Assembly (NCBI GenBank): GCA_914767715.1 | Contig: OU612066.1 | Location: forward strand, 19,940,283 to 20,004,282 | Length of the DNA: 64,000 bases | Source: Membranipora membranacea | Taxonomy: Eukaryota; Bryozoa; Gymnolaemata; Cheilostomatida; Membraniporidae | Reading direction: 5' to 3' | In this document: piece by piece, positions 1-12,800 of the stretch | Position numbering within the stretch: position 1 is the first letter of the stretch | Layout of the letters: each line of letters begins with the position of its first letter | The notes under the pieces: generated by a model | Told to the model about the DNA's origin: nothing | What the model saw: the letters and a program-made list of their open reading frames with translations, nothing else | The model's database searches: none | Position numbers and translations under genes: made by a program

Positions 1-1036
1 CAACTGCTGGTCGTCCTGAGATAATAAGAGAAGATAAATCATCACACATAAAATGTCTATCATAATGTCATAAGGGAGTGGATTAGTAGGGCATGCTAAC
101 AGCAGGACCACAATGCCGCTTTAACATTGTGAAAAAAAAAGAATTATGTCTTCCGTACAGCACCTAATCCTGGCCCACAATTCAAGAATTCTACCACCTG
201 CGCAAAATATAATATAATGTAATAAAAAGTGTGTTAATCTGGCAGTGCTTACCCACGCTGACGTTTTTATAGCACTGGACGGTTCGTTTCTGATAAGGCA
301 CAGCAGATGAGATCCTGTGCTGACTAGGTGGCTGGGATGATGCATATTTAGATCTGTATTCTGTGGTGGCGTGCACAGATCGTTTGGCCTGAGGTGATGT
401 ATACATGAAGGAATCTCTATTATATGACTGCTTGTAAGTAGGTGCTGTAGGTAAAAAAATGTAGTCTGGTTAACACTTTAAAACGGTATAACGTTGTTCT
501 CTCTATTGTAGCCATATTATCTACTACAGTAATCAGAATAACAGTGTTCAAGGGCCGTTTTTACTGGGCCTGGAACTACTTTCTGCCATCAATGTTAATT
601 CAGATCGCTTTTTAAAGATATTTATTATAACTCATGCAACAATTCGCTTGTCTGATACAGGGACCTACAATTTCATAACAGCCTGAGAAGATGGTTTGCA
701 TCATATAGTATCAAAGCTAATCAAATTTGTTCTTGCGCTTCTCCTTTTTGTTGGACTAAAGTTAGTTGTCTGGTTAATGTACTGTTACTCAGCAATAGCT
801 GTAGTAATAAAACTTAGTTCTGTATTTTTACACAAACCTGATCTTGGTCTGGACCTGACCAGGGAGCCGCCATATGATTGACTGGGATAATGTGACTGCT
901 GAGGACCGGTGTAGGCTGGGGCAGCAGCCGCACCGTAGTAAGTATTAGCACCAGAATGATAATCAGAACTCATGCACATCTGCACACCCAGTGAGTTAGA
1001 TATCGGCATCGACATATAAGATCCGCCGTTCGCCAT
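1..1036 (-). CDS. Unrecognised Ser/Tyr-rich protein, 5' part only
   Basis: Three phase-matched exons can be read on the minus strand: 1036-838 (starts at ATG 1036, ends phase 1 before gtttgt), 444-253 (acceptor after a pyrimidine tract and ctacag, ends phase 1 before gtaagc) and 15-1, which leaves the window. About 135 residues are visible. The N-terminus reads MANGGSYMSMPISNSLG and is followed by Ala, Tyr, Ser, Gln and Pro-rich low-complexity sequence. Exon 2 adds a basic stretch containing PYQKRTVQCYKN. I see no signal peptide or membrane segment. An acceptor (ttgtattcag) 10 bases upstream of the ATG suggests a 5' UTR intron. The composition resembles the disordered N-terminus of a nuclear or RNA-binding protein, but I do not recognise the family and assign no function. 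The splicing model is moderately supported; the identity is unknown. Confidence 0.5.
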
Positions 1037-1577
1037 CTTGGGTGACCTGAATACAAAGAGTATCAGCAACTAATACCAATCGTTCTATACTTCAGCATGT
1101 CATAATCTCCAGAAATTTTCCACAAGCAACAGGAGTAGACCGTGAAACCAGCCGCAGATTTGCTACAGGTTCGCAAAGCATATAATTTGAATGACCAGAA
1201 GATGGAGGGAGTAAGAGTGGTATCCTTGGGAAAAGAGTACAACAGCAGAAACTGAATATACGATGACTGATTTGGGTACACTCCACATAGAACAACCTTA
1301 TTTAGCTCAATATTTGTGTTATGTAGGTCGCGCAGGCTCAGTGTTGGTGGACCACCATTACCCAACATAACATCTACTGAATTGGTCATGTCTTGAAATC
1401 CCTGGTCTATATGTCTATCTCTGGCTTGGGTGTTGTGTCATAGTAAATCACATTACGCCAAATTACCATATCATAGGAGCTGGATTCCAACTCCTTTCCA
1501 AGACTTATAAGGGTCAAATCGCATTCATTTTTCACCAAACTAAATGGAGATCAAATGAGGCTGAGTTTGATGACACC

Positions 1578-1601
1578 AATGAACTAAACCTTTAGTTCAT
1601 T
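1578..1601. repeat. Short palindrome, aactaaac family
   Basis: Arms AATGAACTAAA and TTTAGTTCATT flank a 2-base centre. A half copy lies near 1753, and a longer-armed copy (13-bp arms) lies at 46199-46228. Recurrence in separate intergenic regions suggests a small dispersed fold-back repeat. Confidence 0.55.
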
Positions 1602-2772
1602 GATGACACAATAATTGTTTGATGAAAGTACCAGCCACTATACAGTCCTGATTTGCACAAACTAGAACTGTGCACCATCTGACCAACTCATTGATCTAAC
1701 TAATATTATTATGTATGAATAATACGTGTAATACATGGTACATATTAAAGCAATGAACTAAACCCCTTTAGTTTTTTGATTAAAGTATATATTATATACA
1801 TGCCTGTGCTGCCAAGTAAGTATCATACATACATACCTTGTAATCCAAGAAAAGTAATGTTGCCTTGTTGATATTTGAAGGATTTGTTTATTGCTCAGTT
1901 AATCCAGAGTCTCAAGACTTATCCTCACCATAATTAGCTAGCAATTCAATTCCATTGTAAAATGACATGTGCCCCTTCATGATGAGGGAATTTTTTTGGC
2001 TAGATGAGTATTTATGGATGCTGTTGCTAAGGAATTTTGAAATAAACCGGAAGCACCTGATAATGTTAGCCATAAACTTGAAATATTCCTGAAGAAATCA
2101 TTGCATAGAATTTGTCGATGTCTATGTTTTTTTCCTAACCACTGAATTCTTCAAAGTAATACTCAATGTGGGCCGTTAACACAATATTCACAGCAGTATT
2201 TGGGAACTGAGTCCATCAATCTCTTCCAGAAAAACCAATATCTTCACCATTCTCAGTCAGGTGGAATCATCATGGGATTGACCCTGGGACCTAAATGCCT
2301 TTACTTGCTTTCCCAATGGGTTGATGATACTGAACATTGGCAAAGAAAGCAAAGGCATGTAAGTCCCACTCCCATGGGTGGAATTTCCTTTCCCATGTGT
2401 CATGACAGGATCAGGACAGGTGCTCTCACCAGAATATTAATTAAATGTTGGTCAACAGCAGAGCAGGGACTGGATGAGAACAAGAGAGTACCACTACTAT
2501 GAATAAGGCAAAATAGTTAGTTCATAGTTGGCTGACAGCAAGTTTAGTTCATTGCTGACAGAGCTGCCTATAGTGAACTAGAAGAGCAGCTGACCAGTCT
2601 CTAAAGACCTGACACCACCAACAGAGTCCAGGACTTGCTCTGCTGACACTATAATTTCCTTCTATCTGATCTACTATTATTTATAACCTACTTACTTGAC
2701 TAGCTATCTATATCTATAGATTGGCAAATAAGAGATGCATGTCTCTCCAGATGCCTATGTACTAGAGTACAG

Positions 2773-2811
2773 CCCAGCAGGGAGAATGGCCTGGGCTCAT
2801 TCTCCCTGGGC
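2773..2811. repeat. Imperfect hairpin with GGGAGAAT core
   Basis: The sequence folds by pairing CAGGGAGAAT with ATTCTCCCTG. The same core palindrome (CAGGGAGAATTCTCCCTG) recurs as an insertion inside the decayed Lines terminal exon near 23020, so this looks like a small mobile or dispersed fold-back motif. Confidence 0.4.
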
Positions 2812-3726
2812 CAACAGGCCATTGTCATTACAACAGAGAGTGGAGTAGAAGATACTCTACTTTAGGGAAAGGGAGTTTAATGGTGCAGCTCATGTTGCAT
2901 GCGAAGATGAACTTTCAACGGTTCTCAATCCGATACAAACACACCCAGCAATGTTGTAGAACAGTGGGTGGCAATAAATACACTTGTGCAGGCCATGTAT
3001 GGCACTCCCACATCACTGATATAAGGCTTGACAACAGATTGACTGCCAACTCCACCTGATCTTTGTACACATTCAAAAGAGTTTGAATTAGTGTAATCAC
3101 AGTTTGCACAAGACTAGCAGTCTGCTACCCTAGTACAGTGTATCGTTTAGGCTTAAAACTGGTGTCAATTCGACATATGGATACATAGTGATTAAGACCT
3201 CAAACTTAGCTTGGGCTGCTGGTAGTAGCATTCGATTATCACCACACCATGACGGAATGTCACTACACTACCATCGACCAGTAACCTAGGTCAAAATAAA
3301 GAAAATACAATTGTGTCTGTGGTTAACTTTTGCCTGAGCCGCTGGTATGGGATTCCATTAACAAAGAACACCACCCACAATGTTAAGGCATATCCAGTGA
3401 CCTAGGTAATGTTTGAGCACATACTAGTACTGAAAAACAAGTCGCATACAGCACCTGCAACACTGTAATGGTGTTTGTGGTTTTGTGTTGGTTGGATTGC
3501 TGTGACATCCTACTTACGACACCTAAGGCTGCGGCACAACAGTCTTGCCACCTCTCACAACAGGACAGTTCTAAACTTTGTTATGAGAGCAAGATCTACA
3601 CTGACGTTTGGAACCAAAAGATAATATGTCTGCAATGAGTATTGTTCAGTCTTATATTTATTTTTAAGATACCACACAACAAGTAAGATCACTGCCTGGA
3701 CTAAGGTGCAATAACTACCCAATAAC

Positions 3727-6700
3727 ATGGCGGATAGTGGCAGAGTATACCAGAAAAGTCTAGTCAGTCCGGTACTAAAATGGGGTCTGTTCGCCTTCAA
3801 TATGTTTTTCTGGGTAAGTGCTCCGCAGTTTTTGCTGTTGGTAGGATAGTAAAGGCCATTTCCTTCTTTTTCATTTCTTTTTAAATATAACACTACATAT
3901 AACATACAGCATACATTGTTGTAAACATTTCTGTCTATGATATTACATGGATGGATTTATTACAATCACTGACAAACAAAGGTAAAAGGCAAAAACATAA
4001 AAAACCAGGTCTCAGTGGTAATAGTTGAAAAAGCATGTTGTTGAGTGTGAGAATCAGATGTCGTAAAAAGCAGTCTCGGCCCCTTCATGCTGCAGTAACG
4101 TCCTTATGGGCGTTTATTTAGGAAGTCATTTGTAAAGTGTTCCTCGTCATGAATGTATCTGAGAGCGAGTCCTTAGTTTTGGTGGTCATCAGAGCATGAT
4201 ATTGGTGGATTACCAGTATCACCCCATACCACTTTATCTTGAGAAAGTGAGTCCATGTCATTGATGTCTGACAATACATATTGTACAGCTCCGCACATAT
4301 CATTACTTTATCAACATATTAGTTTCCCCACCGTATCCATCACAGTGATTTTCATTGGCTGCAAGATGAGTTGAGAGTCGTGCTAGTGGCAACTTTGCCT
4401 GCCCTTAGATTGTATACTTTTTTGTAACCTGATTCTCATCTTATGCGGTGTCCTAATTGTAGATTTGTGGGCTGATTCTTATAGCCATAGGAATATGGGC
4501 TTTCTTTATGACACGAGATATGAACACAAACACCAGTATGGATGAATCGAGAGATGTGTTTGATGTATTCTTTGACTTTACTATTATATTCATGGTCGTC
4601 GGATCGGTGATGTTCCTTCTCTCATTTTTCGGAATGCTTGGAGCTTTGAGGGAGAATATATGCCTGCTTAAAACTGTAAGTTACACTGAATGTAAGGTAG
4701 ACTTTATCTGCTCCAATTTAATTTTCGAATAGGATGGTTGGTCCGTCCCACTGCAAACAACCAAGATGGGGCTTGGCTGGCTTCCAGCTGTAGGGATACT
4801 CTGTTCACGGTATACTATAGGATGCCAGTATGGAGAAAAGGCTAGGTTCATAACTGCAAACATTGCTTGTAGCAATGTTTTCATTGAGAAAGCAGGTACT
4901 GTGTATCAGTTTGTCATCACAATATGAACTTGCAAACAGAATAAAACAAAACACCAACCATTAATTTCAGTGCCTTATTGCACCACCATTACCATTATCG
5001 ATGAGTATTTTGGTATCTTTGATATTGTTATAAAGTGAAGCATCCCTAACAACCCAAGTTTTACACGCTAAGTGCTCTTCAAAACATATTGACTATGACA
5101 ACAAGGAGCTAACTCCTTGATGGCAGTCTATCCTCTATACTGTACGCATGGCCTTGCCTCCCATGATAAAAGCTGTACAGCATTGTGTTTGCTCGAAGGA
5201 TTAGGATTAATCTATGCAAGGCTTTTATCACATTCCTATGGGAGTATTTTATAATAAACTAACCTCACCTTGCCTCATTTAATCTTCTTCTCTGAGTCAT
5301 AAATTTTTAAGTGCCATCAGCGTTATATTATTACATATGATAGGGCCGTCGGGCGAAGGGCAAAAGTCTGGGGGGCTCAGACTAGGTATAGGCTAGTTTC
5401 AAGTCTCCAACGGCTATGGGTGTACTGTATTTATAAAAAAATATGATTGCAACCATTCTGATGATTTACTGTTCGATCCAGTGGCACTTCTTGGAAAGCT
5501 GATAGGTAGACAGTTTGGTTTATTAGAAACAAGCTTTTATGAGGGCTCAACCTACTTAAAGACTACCAAAACACCTATGCATGTTATAGTCAGGCGGTTA
5601 CCTATGATAGAATTTTGTCAGATTTACATGGTAAAAAATTCAATGCTCTACTTGGCATGAATTATAAGGGAAGGTAACTTCCATTCCCAGCATTATGAGA
5701 TCGCAGCTTCCCGGAAGTGCAATACAAGCAACCAGCACTTCCGGGAGACTTTTTCATAAGTAACTGCATGACTATAACATGAATTGGTCTTCGGGAAGTC
5801 TTTAACTCTTGGTACTTACCAGGCTCTCAAAATTAGGAAATCTGAAAATTTTCTGTATTTCAATTTCTACAACCCTTCCTCAAAATGAAAATGAAGCCAA
5901 TGTTTTCCTCTCTTCTGCTTTATTACAGTTTGCCATATTGCTCGGGATCATATTCCTGACTGAGGTCATCATATCAATCACAGTGTTAGCTTTGTCAGGC
6001 AAAGCACAGAGAGCGATAGAGGAGCTATTAGCAGATAAAGCTATAGAGGATTACAGAGATGACATCAATCGTCAAAATATCATCGACTGGTTCCAGGAGA
6101 CAGTGAGTAGACTTGTCAGCTATCAGGGATTGTGGGATGTTGGTTAAAAAATCGCAAGTTTCAGTCACGCACCTCATTCCAAAGAATGGTGGCGAAGTAG
6201 TTTGTGCCGTAAACGAGGCCGCAAGGTCTGCGCCAATTTGCTCTCAATTGTAGGCAGGATAGTTATGTTAAAATTGAAAGATACATCACCAGATTGAACA
6301 TTACAGTTGCATCCTATGATAACGGATCGGCGTATATATATATATTGACCAAACACATAATATATAGCATATTTAGCATATATACATATAGCATGTATTG
6401 AGTATATATAAATAGCATAACTTAAGAGTTTATAGCATGTACATTTTCTCACACTTTTCGAGGCAATAGGCCTTCAAACGGCATTGGGAATCAACTGGTG
6501 TGACTGAAGACATCGTAAAGGGCAAGAAATTATCTACACTAATGCTACAAGCAGAAAATCTTGATCATCAACTATGGAGTTCTATGCCATCATCAAACGA
6601 CTCCAAATGCTCTTTGACGGCCATTGCTTTGACAGTTTGAGAGCCTGATTCCTTAACATACCCTTTTTAAGGATAACAAGGAATAACAAGAAGAATTCCA

Positions 6701-8514
6701 TTCTAGCAAGCCATTTAACATGTGATTTAGCTTCCTCAAAGGGTACAGCAACAGGTGCTCTAATTGCAGTTGTCTAATGAATATGTAACCATATCCAATC
6801 ACAAGTCTAGTATTACCAGCACATGATATTCTTATTGCAATGTCTAAAAATCCATTTTTGTCTTATTCTGTCTGGTTCAGTGACATTGGGATATTTGTGG
6901 GTTTTACACATCCTCAGTTTTATTTTCCTCTATCCCACAATTTGTTACCTTGCTTCTTATTTGACACTGTGCGAACCAAGACATGAAGTTGATGAGTTCT
7001 AACCAAAGACTTAATAATAAACCTAAAAATGACACTATATGAAGCATTAGAATTGGTTTATTATTACGTCTATGGTTATAATTGAATCATAGTATTCATA
7101 TTACCCTACTGACCTTAATAATTCGCGGGCTCCTAATTCGCGGAGGGCACAACTACAACCTTTTTCAATCGTCTTAATTATTCACGGATCTCAGGCCCGC
7201 GAATGTGAGAGGATAACTGCTCTATAGTAGTAGTAGTATTCTATTTTAAAAAAACAGACCTTGGTGGGATTTCAACCTGCATCACATTTTACAATGTGAT
7301 TAAAAGGCAGCCAACTACATACTGAGCTAATCAGCCACTCAAAATATTTAACCACTTGAAAACATAAGGTCAGTAGGGTATTGTTTACATTTGCCTTAGG
7401 TATTCGGAGTTGTCCTTTCATTGACATTAAGGGGACAACTCGTAAGTTCTCTCATTTCTTGTGCAGGTAGATGTCTGTTTAATAAAACATGACTCATTGC
7501 TCGTTTTAGTTTGAGTGTTGCGGAGTTGGAGACGAGCGGTGGAGAGCCTGGGAGAGTAATCCTTACTTTAACTGTAGCAGTCCGGCGTTTGAAGCTTGCT
7601 CTGTGCCGTACTCCTGCTGCAAAAACGAGACCAGGTTCAACCAGTTTGGGACACCGAATACAAGATGTGGGTCTGGCATGCTCGAACCTAGATTAAGCGT
7701 AAGTATATAGCTGTATCTGTTTGTTGAATTTTGCTGACATTGCTCTAAATTTCATACTGTAATCCTCATAACCAGGACTTTGTTACCTTTTTATGGTAAA
7801 TTTTCAATAGTCCTCCATATAGACAACCATATCTCATGGCACATCAGTGGGTGAATTTGTGTAAAGTATCCTTCTGTGACTATAGTACCACTGAGTGAGG
7901 ATTTGATTTTACATAGGGAATGAAAATGATAAACCATTCATACTATCACAGAGTAAGGATCCTTACTTTGTGATAGTATGTATGAGTGGTTTATTATGTC
8001 TATTCCCATGTAAAATCAAATTTGCGGCAATAAAGTGATCTGAGCTTATATATTTTAGGAATCTGACGTGGAGGATACTATATTCACAACAGGATGCGTA
8101 GATGCTGTTATTAAGTCGGTACAAGATAACATAGCTATAGTGGGAGGAGTCAGCTTAGCCATAGTTATACCACAGGTAAGATACTTAGATAATTAGAAAA
8201 ACCCAGGTTAAATTTTTGATTCTTCGATAGGTAGTCAGGGATTGCACAAACACAATCAATTGGCAATGATAACCACACAAAAGGGTACATAGATTGAAAT
8301 GACTTCATGAGCACAAACCATTTTCATTCATCGCTGTGAATTATCAAATAATTAACCACCTAAAAACTAATACGACCCAAGTTTGAGGGGGAAATTGTTG
8401 CATGCTAGAACAGTGACTGATATAACGTACTATTATTCCTTGCAGATTCTCGGCATATTTATGGCCAGATTTTTATGGGTGCAGATTGAGGATCAGAGAA
8501 GCCAATACTCATAG
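3727..8514 (+). CDS. TspanC8-type tetraspanin (TSPAN5/14/17/33-like), complete, six exons
   Basis: Exons: 3727-3813, 4463-4675, 5929-6102, 7510-7698, 8059-8175, 8446-8514. All introns are GT-AG and phase 0, giving 282 residues, near the family's ~270. Four membrane helices are visible: residues ~18-40, ~60-85 (ending in the loop motif GALREN), ~101-120 and ~240-265. The large extracellular loop has CCG at 161-163 and VPYSCC at 190-195. Its eight cysteines (161, 162, 180, 188, 194, 195, 211, 234) define the TspanC8 subgroup, known in other animals to bind ADAM10, carry it out of the ER and set its substrate choice in Notch signalling. That role is inferred from the family. The N-terminus ([10 protein letters not shown]) is short and cytosolic. 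The gene converges on the ankyrin-caspase gene. Introns carry a SINE fragment, a TIR element and a hairpin. I am sure of the family, less sure of one-to-one orthology. Confidence 0.93.
5709..5746. repeat. Inverted repeat with ETS-like arms in tetraspanin intron 2
   Basis: TCCCGGAAGTGC and GCACTTCCGGGA face each other across a 14-base spacer. Each arm contains CCGGAAGT, the consensus of ETS-domain factors. It could be regulatory or only a small fold-back repeat; the sequence does not decide. Confidence 0.4.
6144..6250 (-). repeat. SINE body fragment (family A)
   Basis: The segment matches the 3' body of the tRNA-derived SINE seen whole near 20.1-20.6, 27.8-28.3, 31.0-31.2 and 49.3-49.6 kb (shared words include GAGGCCGCAAG and GCGCCAATTTGCTCTC). 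It lacks the tRNA-like head, so it is 5'-truncated. It lies just after exon 3 of the tetraspanin, in the intron. Confidence 0.6.
7102..7380. mobile_element. Short terminal-inverted-repeat element with tRNA-Lys-like core
   Basis: Perfect 16-bp ends TACCCTACTGACCTTA and TAAGGTCAGTAGGGTA bound 279 bp in tetraspanin intron 3. The inside (about 7255-7345, minus strand) reads like a tRNA: TTAGCTCAGT as an A-box, CTTTTAA in the anticodon-loop position (Lys TTT) and GGTTGAAATCC as a B-box, with an enlarged middle. No clear target-site duplication is visible. Either a SINE or pseudo-tRNA was captured by a MITE, or one inserted in the other. Confidence 0.55.
7901..8021. repeat. 121-nt hairpin in tetraspanin intron 4
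   Basis: ATTTGATTTTACAT at the left end pairs with ATGTAAAATCAAAT at the right, and the centre (ACTATCACAGAGTAAGGATC and its mirror) is nearly perfectly palindromic. Arms are about 57 nt with a few mismatches. It is probably a small fold-back MITE; an intronic hairpin RNA precursor is an alternative. Confidence 0.6.
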
Positions 8515-9830
8515 ACCTCAGTGCTCTTGATGAATGGAGACTTTTAGCTGTGTTCCTGTAGTATCAGGGGTAGAGGATACCCCTCCCCAAACAAATGTAA
8601 TTTGTACATTTTTCCATACTGGACCTCTGTCCACAGTTTAGACAATTTAACATCTCTTTTTTAAATTTTAATTTTTCACTCTTTTTGAATTCATCAAAAT
8701 TTTATCAGTTTTCCCTGGTTTTTATTTGATTTATGTTATACCAGTAATAATCTGTCTTTAGGAACTATATACATATATACATCGTATATAACCATACTAT
8801 ATTGAATCTAAGTTTAAACCTATAAATATACCTCAGTGGCCATATTATCACTTGATCGTCTATATGAGGATGTGGTCAATATTAGGGAGTTATTGATATG
8901 CTGGTCACTCCTCTTAGTAAAGGGTTGATTATCTTAGAAATGTGCTGTCAATCAATAATACAAACGTGCTGGCAGTTTGCTAGTCATTTTCCTCAATCTT
9001 ATGCCAGAGGATGACCGACTGAGCAATCAATATTTATCCTGATAGCGCATCTGTTGTGATTGGAAAGTAGCGGTGCTTTATAACAACCCTCCTACTCAAA
9101 AGTTGACAATGCTACTGGCCCCTGATCAAAGACGCCTGGGTACTAAAGTAATACCCAGACCAGGGAGAGAGAGTAGCTTCATTATTTCTCCTGACTATTC
9201 ATCAAAATGTGTGTAAAGCCGCATTACTTCCTATGTGTAGCAGAGATATGCATATTAAACTCATATAGGTCTTGCTGTAAGACTAAATCTGGATGTTGGG
9301 TTATATGTATGATTTATTCAGTTGACTCAATAAGTACTGGGGAGAGGGTAAAGGTTTGTCAGAAAAAAGATGCAATGTTAGTTGTGGTTTGATTCCGGTA
9401 GAGTAATTGAAGGATAAACTAAAGTGTATAAGTATGAGAAACAAGTGATTAAAATTGGAATCAACCATGCATAATTAAAGAAAGTCATCGAAAACAGCAT
9501 TTACTAAAAAAATAAAATTATGATCCATTACGGACAATCACATGTGCGCGGATATTGAATGTGTATGTATAAATTAGGATTTCAGCTGAAAAATATCTTA
9601 TAGATAAAACAATGTCATTCTTAATTAGTTAGTAAAACTAAATGTCATAGAGTAAAGCAGGTTGTTTTATAGTCTTGTATTTCTGTGTAAAGCCATACTC
9701 TCGAAATAATAATAATAATATCATCTTGGGTGAGTAGCCTGATTGTTTCTCCAGCTATATGTTTGTAGTGAGTAATACCAACATGACCCAGAACATTTTG
9801 CGGGTCTCGGAAAAGTAGTGCCTTACAATC
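8515..9830. other. 3' intergenic region between convergent genes
   Basis: The region lies between the stop codons of the tetraspanin (8514) and the ankyrin-caspase (9831), so it holds both 3' UTRs. It is AT-rich. A 61-codon open frame at 9207-9392 has no recognisable motif. I see nothing else in it. Confidence 0.5.
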
Positions 9831-12800
9831 CTACATGTCAATAGACCTGTTCAGGAGCCAACTATACCTATACGCTAAACACCTGCTGCCGCCACTTTGA
9901 CGCTTTGTAATTGCCACCTTTTTTGGCAGTTTGAACATCTTGGTCAGGCTGAGTTTCTTTGTGAGTGTAGACCTCAACTCGCAAATCTGTGCATCTCTGG
10001 AGTAGCCTTTACTTTCCAACTGTTGCCTTACCGCTGAATGAGTTTTGTAGAAAAGTTCCGTAACATCAAGATGAAGGCCAGTTTCTTCCTGTACTTTTCG
10101 TGCTCTACGGAGCTCATTAGCAAATTCTGGAATCATCATATTCCTGAAGGCGTCTCCTCCATTGACCGATGCTACTATAGACACGACATCACAGTGGGTA
10201 ACATCAAAGTGGTCATGCCCAGTGCTGAACCAACCACTAACAGGTGTCGCATCTATATTATCCGTCATCCTCTCAGCTCCACCTATGAAGGTCAAGTATT
10301 TCCAAATCATGAAGAAGGCTACATGAACCATTAATCAAAACAATAAGGGTAAAGGAGAAACCAGTTCTTTTACCACAAAGCATAGCATCACATCGAGACA
10401 ATGTAAAATACAAATATCTTGACAAAAAAGCAGATGGCATGTGAGTTATTAATATTCAATCTAGCAATTGGTGTAATAGACCTGCTCACAAAAAGTTCAG
10501 TTCAGTTTGCATCACGTAGTCAAGCCAGTGGCAGCGTGATGTTCAGGCTCATTTTTTCCTGCATTGACTGTTATTGCTCAATCTGGAATACTTACGTATG
10601 GTCACAGTCTGACATGCTTGCAACATCAAGACCTGAAACAGAGAAACAGATCGTCATAATGAACTGTGTGTATTGATAGAGAGCAGGCCTAAGTTCAATA
10701 TTTTTTAACTTATTTTACCAAAGATGTTTGGTTATTTATTTTTTTTTATAATATTCAGAGGTAAAACAGAAATATATAGACTAGGGAATCCCTATGTTGA
10801 GCTGAATGGCAAGTCATTATAAATATGGGGCAGGTTGTTGTAGCTACATGTTAGATTAGGTTTCTAGCGTCAATTTTCTTTGCTCGTTCTAAGGACATTC
10901 CTTATTCACAAATAATATAACTGAAATTGACCTTGGACATAGGCTACCTACCTTTGGCCTTGATTTTAGAGAGCGAGAACACATCTGAAGCAAGATATCT
11001 TGGATAGCCAAAGGGAAATCTCTCGTTTCAACATAACCTCCATAGCCGTGACTCATATATACCAAAATCAATGCTGAGATGTTGGTTTGGGACTGTGCTT
11101 GCCTAATTTCATCAAGCAATTCTGCGGATGTTGGATCTTCTTTCTTGATTGGGACCACATCTAGGCCTTTGTCCAAAGCTTCCACAAAGTGTGCCACCTC
11201 AACTTCAAAGCCTTCTCGTTCTATTGTGGAGTACATCAGTAAGACAGTAGGTGGATTAGAGAGATAATAGAAACCATCTTGCTTTTCTGACCATTGTAGC
11301 AGCTTCTTGACCTCTTCATTATGGCATATGTCAAAGGCTGTCTGGCCTTTTCGATTTTTCGCACTCAGAGCAGCTTTTCGTAGATCATCGTCCAGATAAT
11401 CCAGGTATTTCTTGATGGTTGTGTACTGCACTTTACCGTTAAGCGTTGCTTCATCGGCACACGCAAGCATTTGGAGGCAACCATTTCCATGTGCGTAGAT
11501 ATAGCTGATGAAAGGAGCTGGAAAACAAAAGGTTTTGACAATTGATAATCTCAAATAATAAATATAAGGACATGGAAAGAAATGAATGAATACTCAAACC
11601 AATTTCAGCACTGGGTACATATATAAGGGATTTGAGTATGACTAGTAGATTGGCCAGGCCTTGCCAAATTTTGCGGGCAAACAGTGCAACACACTATAGC
11701 ATGTTGGGCTGCAAAGCTACTGCAACAGCAGACAATGCCAGCCTACCCATGGTTAATTGAGTGAGTTTTTCATAGTATTATACTGTGTTATATTGTTGGA
11801 AGGGGGGGGGGGGGGGGTTGGGGGTGGCAAAACAGATGGAGCATACTGTTAACATACCTCCAGTTGGTGTCAGATTCTCAATGTCCCATCTTGTGATTCT
11901 TTCCACAAGTTTTCTTAAGTGTTCCTGCTCACGTATACCTATCTCGTCTTTGAGCCGAACATTCAGACTATTTTCCCTCTGGTTTTGATCGAGGTAGCAT
12001 AATCCAGGCAAGTAGCAGAGCTGTTCAGTGGTGAAGCATTTAAGATCTGCCTGTATCACATCAGTGTTTCTTCGGAGAGCTAGATCTAATTTCAGTTTCG
12101 ACAATTGATTGTGATCAATAGAGAGCAAGCCTGATATGACGTGTGTTGGTAGGCAGTATGTTAATCTAGCTAGCATTTCAGGATTTACATGGAATGAATC
12201 TAGAGCGTATTCCAAGGGTGACCCATGGAGTTTGTTTTTCATGGATAGCAGATAAGAAAGTTCGGCAGTTTCGATGAAGATTTCGAAAATAAGTGAAATG
12301 TTTTTTACGCACTCACTGCTAGGCTCACCCTCTTCTCCCACACGTATTATCAGGTCATGGAGAACGGTGTTTTCAGAGTCATCTTGGGACACGATCAGAG
12401 AAATCTTTTCTTCGTCGGTTAGAACGAACAAGACGGTCTTCAGAGCTTCATGATAACCTATGCATCTTTGTAACACAGATTTTCCTTCGGCACCTTTTAG
12501 CTTTAGCACAGGTAGCTTTTTCCCCACTGGTAAGGCTCCTAACAAACACTCTAAAATCAGGCATTCTCCATTTTCAGCAGCCAAATGACACACAGTGTCA
12601 TTGGCCCCATCTTTCACAGTAAAAATGCCTTCATAGTCTTCAACTGCCAATGCCTCAAGGATAGCCTCCATTACTTTGAGTCGCTCAACTTGGGGACTGC
12701 TGCAGTGAGTTGCAAGAGAGTGGAGTACAGTATCCCCCTTGTCCTCGTCAGATACTGTGATCAAGTTTCGACATCTTTCTTGGCCATCAAGTTGCCCCAA

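Larger units (their letters stand above)
1037..3726. other. Intergenic region between divergent genes
   Basis: No convincing exon was found on either strand. Open frames here lack splice sites and family motifs. The stretch holds short fold-back motifs (1578-1601, 2773-2811) and a relic half-site of the first near 1753. It should contain the promoters of the minus-strand gene ending at 1036 and the tetraspanin starting at 3727, but I cannot point to defined promoter elements. Confidence 0.5.

Noticed and set aside
785-881. Plus-strand membrane-protein frame at 696-881
   Set aside because: It overlaps the better-supported minus-strand exon 838-1036 and has no splice context or family motif.
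2200-2502. 100-codon plus-strand frame at 2200-2502
   Set aside because: No recognisable domain, no splice sites, biased repeats (CCCATGGG) and no conserved context.
9831-10282. Possibility that the caspase lacks the S1-pocket arginine
   Set aside because: At first the SWR motif seemed absent. Aligning VASVNGGDAFRN with ATVPGYVSWRN shows the Arg is kept (R1117) with Trp replaced by Phe, so a pseudocaspase call is not supported.
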